A stretch of DNA of 7,649 bases from Acidisphaera sp035272265 (GTDB taxonomy: Bacteria; Pseudomonadota; Alphaproteobacteria; Acetobacterales; Acetobacteraceae), in assembly GCA_035272265.1 (NCBI GenBank), contig DATEQV010000482.1:1-7649 (forward strand). Direction: 5' to 3'. How positions within the stretch are numbered: the first letter of the stretch is position 1; each line of letters opens with the position of its first letter. Both the position numbers and the translations under genes were made by a program. The notes beneath the pieces are model-generated. The model saw only the letters and a list, made by a program, of their open reading frames with translations. It had not been told where the DNA came from and searched no databases. Of this stretch, positions 6,280-7,649 are shown in pieces.

Positions 6280-6715
6280 GCATGCGGGTTTCCCGAGCGG
6301 CGTGCGACTGCTCGAAGAGCCGCAGGCGGCGTTCTACTCCTGGCTGGAAGACAACGAGGCGGCGCGCCCCATCTGGCAGGGCGCGGAGGACGGCGATCTG
6401 CGGCCTCGGCATGTGCTCGTCGTCGACATCAGCGGCGGCACCTCCGACTTCAGTCTTTTCGAGCTAGGTCCGAGCGCCGGCGGTCCCATCCCCGACATTT
6501 CGCGGGTGGCGGTCAGCGACCACACCCTGCTGGGCGGCGACAACATCGATCTGGCCCTCGCACACCTCGCGGAATCGAGTCTTCCGGGCGGACGCGGGCA
6601 GGTGTCCGGCGCGCAGTGGGACCGTCTGGTCTCCGCGTGCCGCGACCTGAAAGAGACGGCCCTGTCGCGCGAAGGCGTGGCGGACGAGCGGTTCGTCGTG
6701 GCCCTGGCCGGACGT
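6272..6715 (+). pseudogene. Remnant of a second Hsp70 family gene (internal ATPase fragment)
   Basis: Homology to Hsp70 starts abruptly with GFPSGVRLLEEPQAAFYSWLED and runs through VVDISGGTSDFSLFELG (phosphate loop 2), VSDHTLLGGDNIDLALAHL and SAQWD-like GAQWDRLVSACRDLKETALS to FVVALAGR, where it stops. Both ends are missing. The N-terminal ATPase part, about 160 to 180 residues with phosphate loop 1, is absent, and so is everything after the middle of the ATPase domain, including the adenosine motif. It cannot make a working chaperone. It is not a copy of the upstream Hsp70: spacing and intervening residues differ, though a 21-bp block encoding EPQAAFY is identical (4971-4991 and 6317-6337). 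It matches the second, longer Hsp70 that commonly follows DUF2760-Hsp70 pairs. In phosphate loop 2 the usual GGG is SGG. An in-frame TAG at 6260-6262 closes the frame upstream. The frame stays open downstream into the aldo/keto reductase remnant. Confidence 0.85.
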
Positions 6716-6932
6716 GACGATCGGTCGAACCGACGATCCAGAGAACCCGCTTGTTGCAACGGCTTGCGAAGCCGCATCCGTGTTTGGGACTGGATCGCGG
6801 ACCCCATCTGGGCCAGCGGTCATGGCGCCGCGTCGACAGGCCGGACACATGATCGCAATCGACCCACCCGTCGGGCTTCTCATTTTTCCTCTTGCATCCA
6901 AGGGGCCGTCCACACATGCAACAAGGCCGAAC
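6716..6932. other. Spacer between the Hsp70 and aldo/keto reductase remnants
   Basis: No recognisable gene lies here. GC content falls compared with the rest of the window, and stretches such as CTTCTCATTTTTCCTCTTGC appear. Several short frames are open on both strands, but none shows a family signature or the strong third-position G/C bias of the neighbouring genes. It is probably scrambled or foreign DNA left after deletion, possibly containing the old upstream region of the aldo/keto reductase. Confidence 0.4.
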
Positions 6933-6946
6933 GAGGAGAAACAGTA
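6933..6946 (+). promoter_or_regulatory. Ribosome binding site before a lost start codon (GTA)
   Basis: GAGGAG (6933-6938) is followed by a 5-nt spacer and GTA ACC AGT CGA. This is the ideal distance for a start codon at 6944, and the residues that follow (TSREP...) fit the N-terminus of an aldo/keto reductase. GTA is not a usable start codon. A single G-to-A change from GTG would explain it. Confidence 0.5.
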
Positions 6947-7308
6947 ACCAGTCGAGAACCCTCACCAGCAAGCGCCGAAGGGACGGTCACATTCGCGGGT
7001 GATCTCACGGTCAAGCGCCTTGGCTTCGGCGCAATGCGGATCACCGGCCCAGGAATCTGGGGCGAGCCGCGAGATCGCGACGCGGCCATCAAACTGCTGC
7101 GCCGGGTCGTGGAACGCGGAGTGAACTTCATAGACACCGCGGATTCCTATGGTCCCGAGGTCAGTGAGGAGCTGATTGCCGAAGCATTGCCGAAGCGCTT
7201 TACCCTTATCCCGCAACGCTGGTAATCGCCACCAAGGGCGGCCTGCTCCGTCCGGAGCCGGGCCGCTGGGTACCGGATTGTCGCCCTGTCCATCTCCGCC
7301 GAGCCTGC
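6944..7308 (+). pseudogene. Aldo/keto reductase pseudogene (N-terminal third, frameshifted)
   Basis: The first part reads as the start of an NADPH-dependent aldo/keto reductase barrel: LTVKRLGFGAMRITGPGIWG, then RVVERGVNFIDTADSYGP, carrying the catalytic Asp and Tyr (about residues 64 and 69), and VSEELIAEAL. The frame then breaks at an 11-bp tandem duplication (7175-7196) and ends at a TAA at 7223-7225. In the shifted frame homology resumes with YPYPATLVIATKGGLLRPEP, which includes the catalytic Lys, and GRWVPD. It fades after HLRRAC near 7308 and runs to a TGA at 7369-7371. The catalytic His region and about two thirds of the barrel are missing. The expected start codon is GTA. Three independent lesions make this a clear pseudogene. 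The upstream Hsp70 remnant lies in the same open frame, giving an artificial fused frame of about 307 codons from a GTG at 6302. Confidence 0.88.
7175..7196 (+). repeat. 11-bp perfect tandem duplication causing a frameshift
   Basis: ATTGCCGAAGC occurs at 7175-7185 and again directly at 7186-7196. Removing one copy restores the continuous aldo/keto reductase sequence EELIAEALYPYPATLVIATK. The extra 11 bp therefore inactivated the frame, most simply by replication slippage. Confidence 0.9.
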
Positions 7309-7408
7309 CGTTGGCGCTATCCCGACTTTCGGCCGCCGAAAGGCACAGGTCCAACCCCTGCCGGGGCGTGAAGTCCCCACGACTTTGCATACTGTCACGG
7401 ATCGCCTC

Positions 7409-7649
7409 TTAGCTGGTCCGTGCCGAATAGTCGGATAGCCGCTGCCGCCCGAGTTGGCGGACTGCCGCGCCAGGTGCCATTGACCGGATCTGTGCCTGCA
7501 TCTCGTCGCGCTTCTCGTGGATCGTCGCGATGACCGGTCCCATGGGGACGCCCAGGTCGACCAACACGGCCTCGGACAATTGCAGGCTGGCCTCGATGGT
7601 TTCCGGCACGGCGTCGGTGGCGCCCACCCCGTAAAGGTGGGCGGCGTGC
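7409..7649 (-). CDS. KefB/KefC-type cation:proton antiporter, C-terminal end (partial)
   Basis: This is a minus-strand gene whose 5' part lies beyond the window. The 79 visible residues begin HAAHLYGVGATDAVPETIEASLQLSE and continue VDLGVPMGPVIATIHEKRDE, ending in a short basic tail (RQLGRQRLSDYSARTS) before a TAA at 7411-7409. The DAVPETIEASLQLSE and IHEKRDE blocks are typical of the segment just after the TrkA-N (RCK, nucleotide-binding) domain of monovalent cation:proton antiporter-2 proteins such as KefB and KefC. These proteins exchange K+ for H+ across the inner membrane, and their cytosolic domain gates transport. The transmembrane part cannot be seen, so the exact subtype is not assignable. 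An internal GTG at 7627 is not the start, because the conserved frame continues to the window edge. It is convergent with the aldo/keto reductase remnant; no clear shared terminator lies between them. Confidence 0.85.
   Translation of the reverse strand, partial: HAAHLYGVGATDAVPETIEASLQLSEAVLVDLGVPMGPVIATIHEKRDEMQAQIRSMAPGAAVRQLGRQRLSDYSARTS

Noticed and set aside
6870..6895. T-rich stretch CATTTTTCC as a rho-independent terminator
   Set aside because: Only a 3-bp CCC/GGG stem precedes it, too weak to call.
6890..6930. TTGCAT with 17-nt spacing as a promoter for the aldo/keto reductase
   Set aside because: The matching -10 position (CATGCA) fits the consensus at only 2 of 6 bases.
6714..6947. 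Possible small gene of 77 codons in the spacer between the two remnants
   Set aside because: No ribosome binding site decided for it, no family signature, and no third-position G/C bias; it overlaps the lost reductase start.
7350..7366. CCCC-TGCC-GGGG as terminator between the reductase remnant and the antiporter
   Set aside because: The stem is only 4 bp and no T-tract follows on either strand.

Overview
The window is very GC-rich, and its genes put G or C at nearly every third codon position. The protein families suggest a high-GC proteobacterium. The two palindromic intergenic repeats hint at a gamma- or betaproteobacterial genome, possibly Xanthomonadales-like, but this is inference and no ribosomal or tRNA marker is present. 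No tRNA, rRNA, CRISPR array or transposase gene was seen.

Layout. (1) Positions 1 to about 465 hold the 3' part of an unrecognised basic protein on the plus strand. Its frame stays open through two hairpin repeats (467-502 and 546-660). (2) 837-1799, minus strand: a complete epoxide-hydrolase-type alpha/beta hydrolase. (3) 1953-3661, plus strand, divergent from the hydrolase: an AtuA-family (DUF1446) protein and a DUF4387 protein that overlap by 4 bp (GTGA). (4) 3784-6233, plus strand: a DUF2760 protein with two predicted membrane segments, then a complete divergent Hsp70 2 bp downstream. (5) 6234-7400: a decayed region. It holds an internal fragment of a second Hsp70 and the N-terminal third of an aldo/keto reductase, which happen to share one open frame. 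(6) 7409-7649, minus strand: the C-terminus of a KefB/KefC-type cation:proton antiporter that continues past the window edge.

Working together. AtuA-family and DUF4387 genes are often neighbours, so they probably form one transcription and translation unit. DUF2760 and Hsp70 look like a membrane-linked chaperone operon of unknown client; related clusters usually carry a second Hsp70, which survives here only as a remnant. The clearest sequence-level observations are in the decayed region. An 11-bp tandem duplication exactly explains the reading-frame break in the aldo/keto reductase. A well-placed Shine-Dalgarno sequence sits in front of a GTA codon where the start codon should be. A nested palindrome and TAGCGC repeats lie at the left edge of the Hsp70 remnant.
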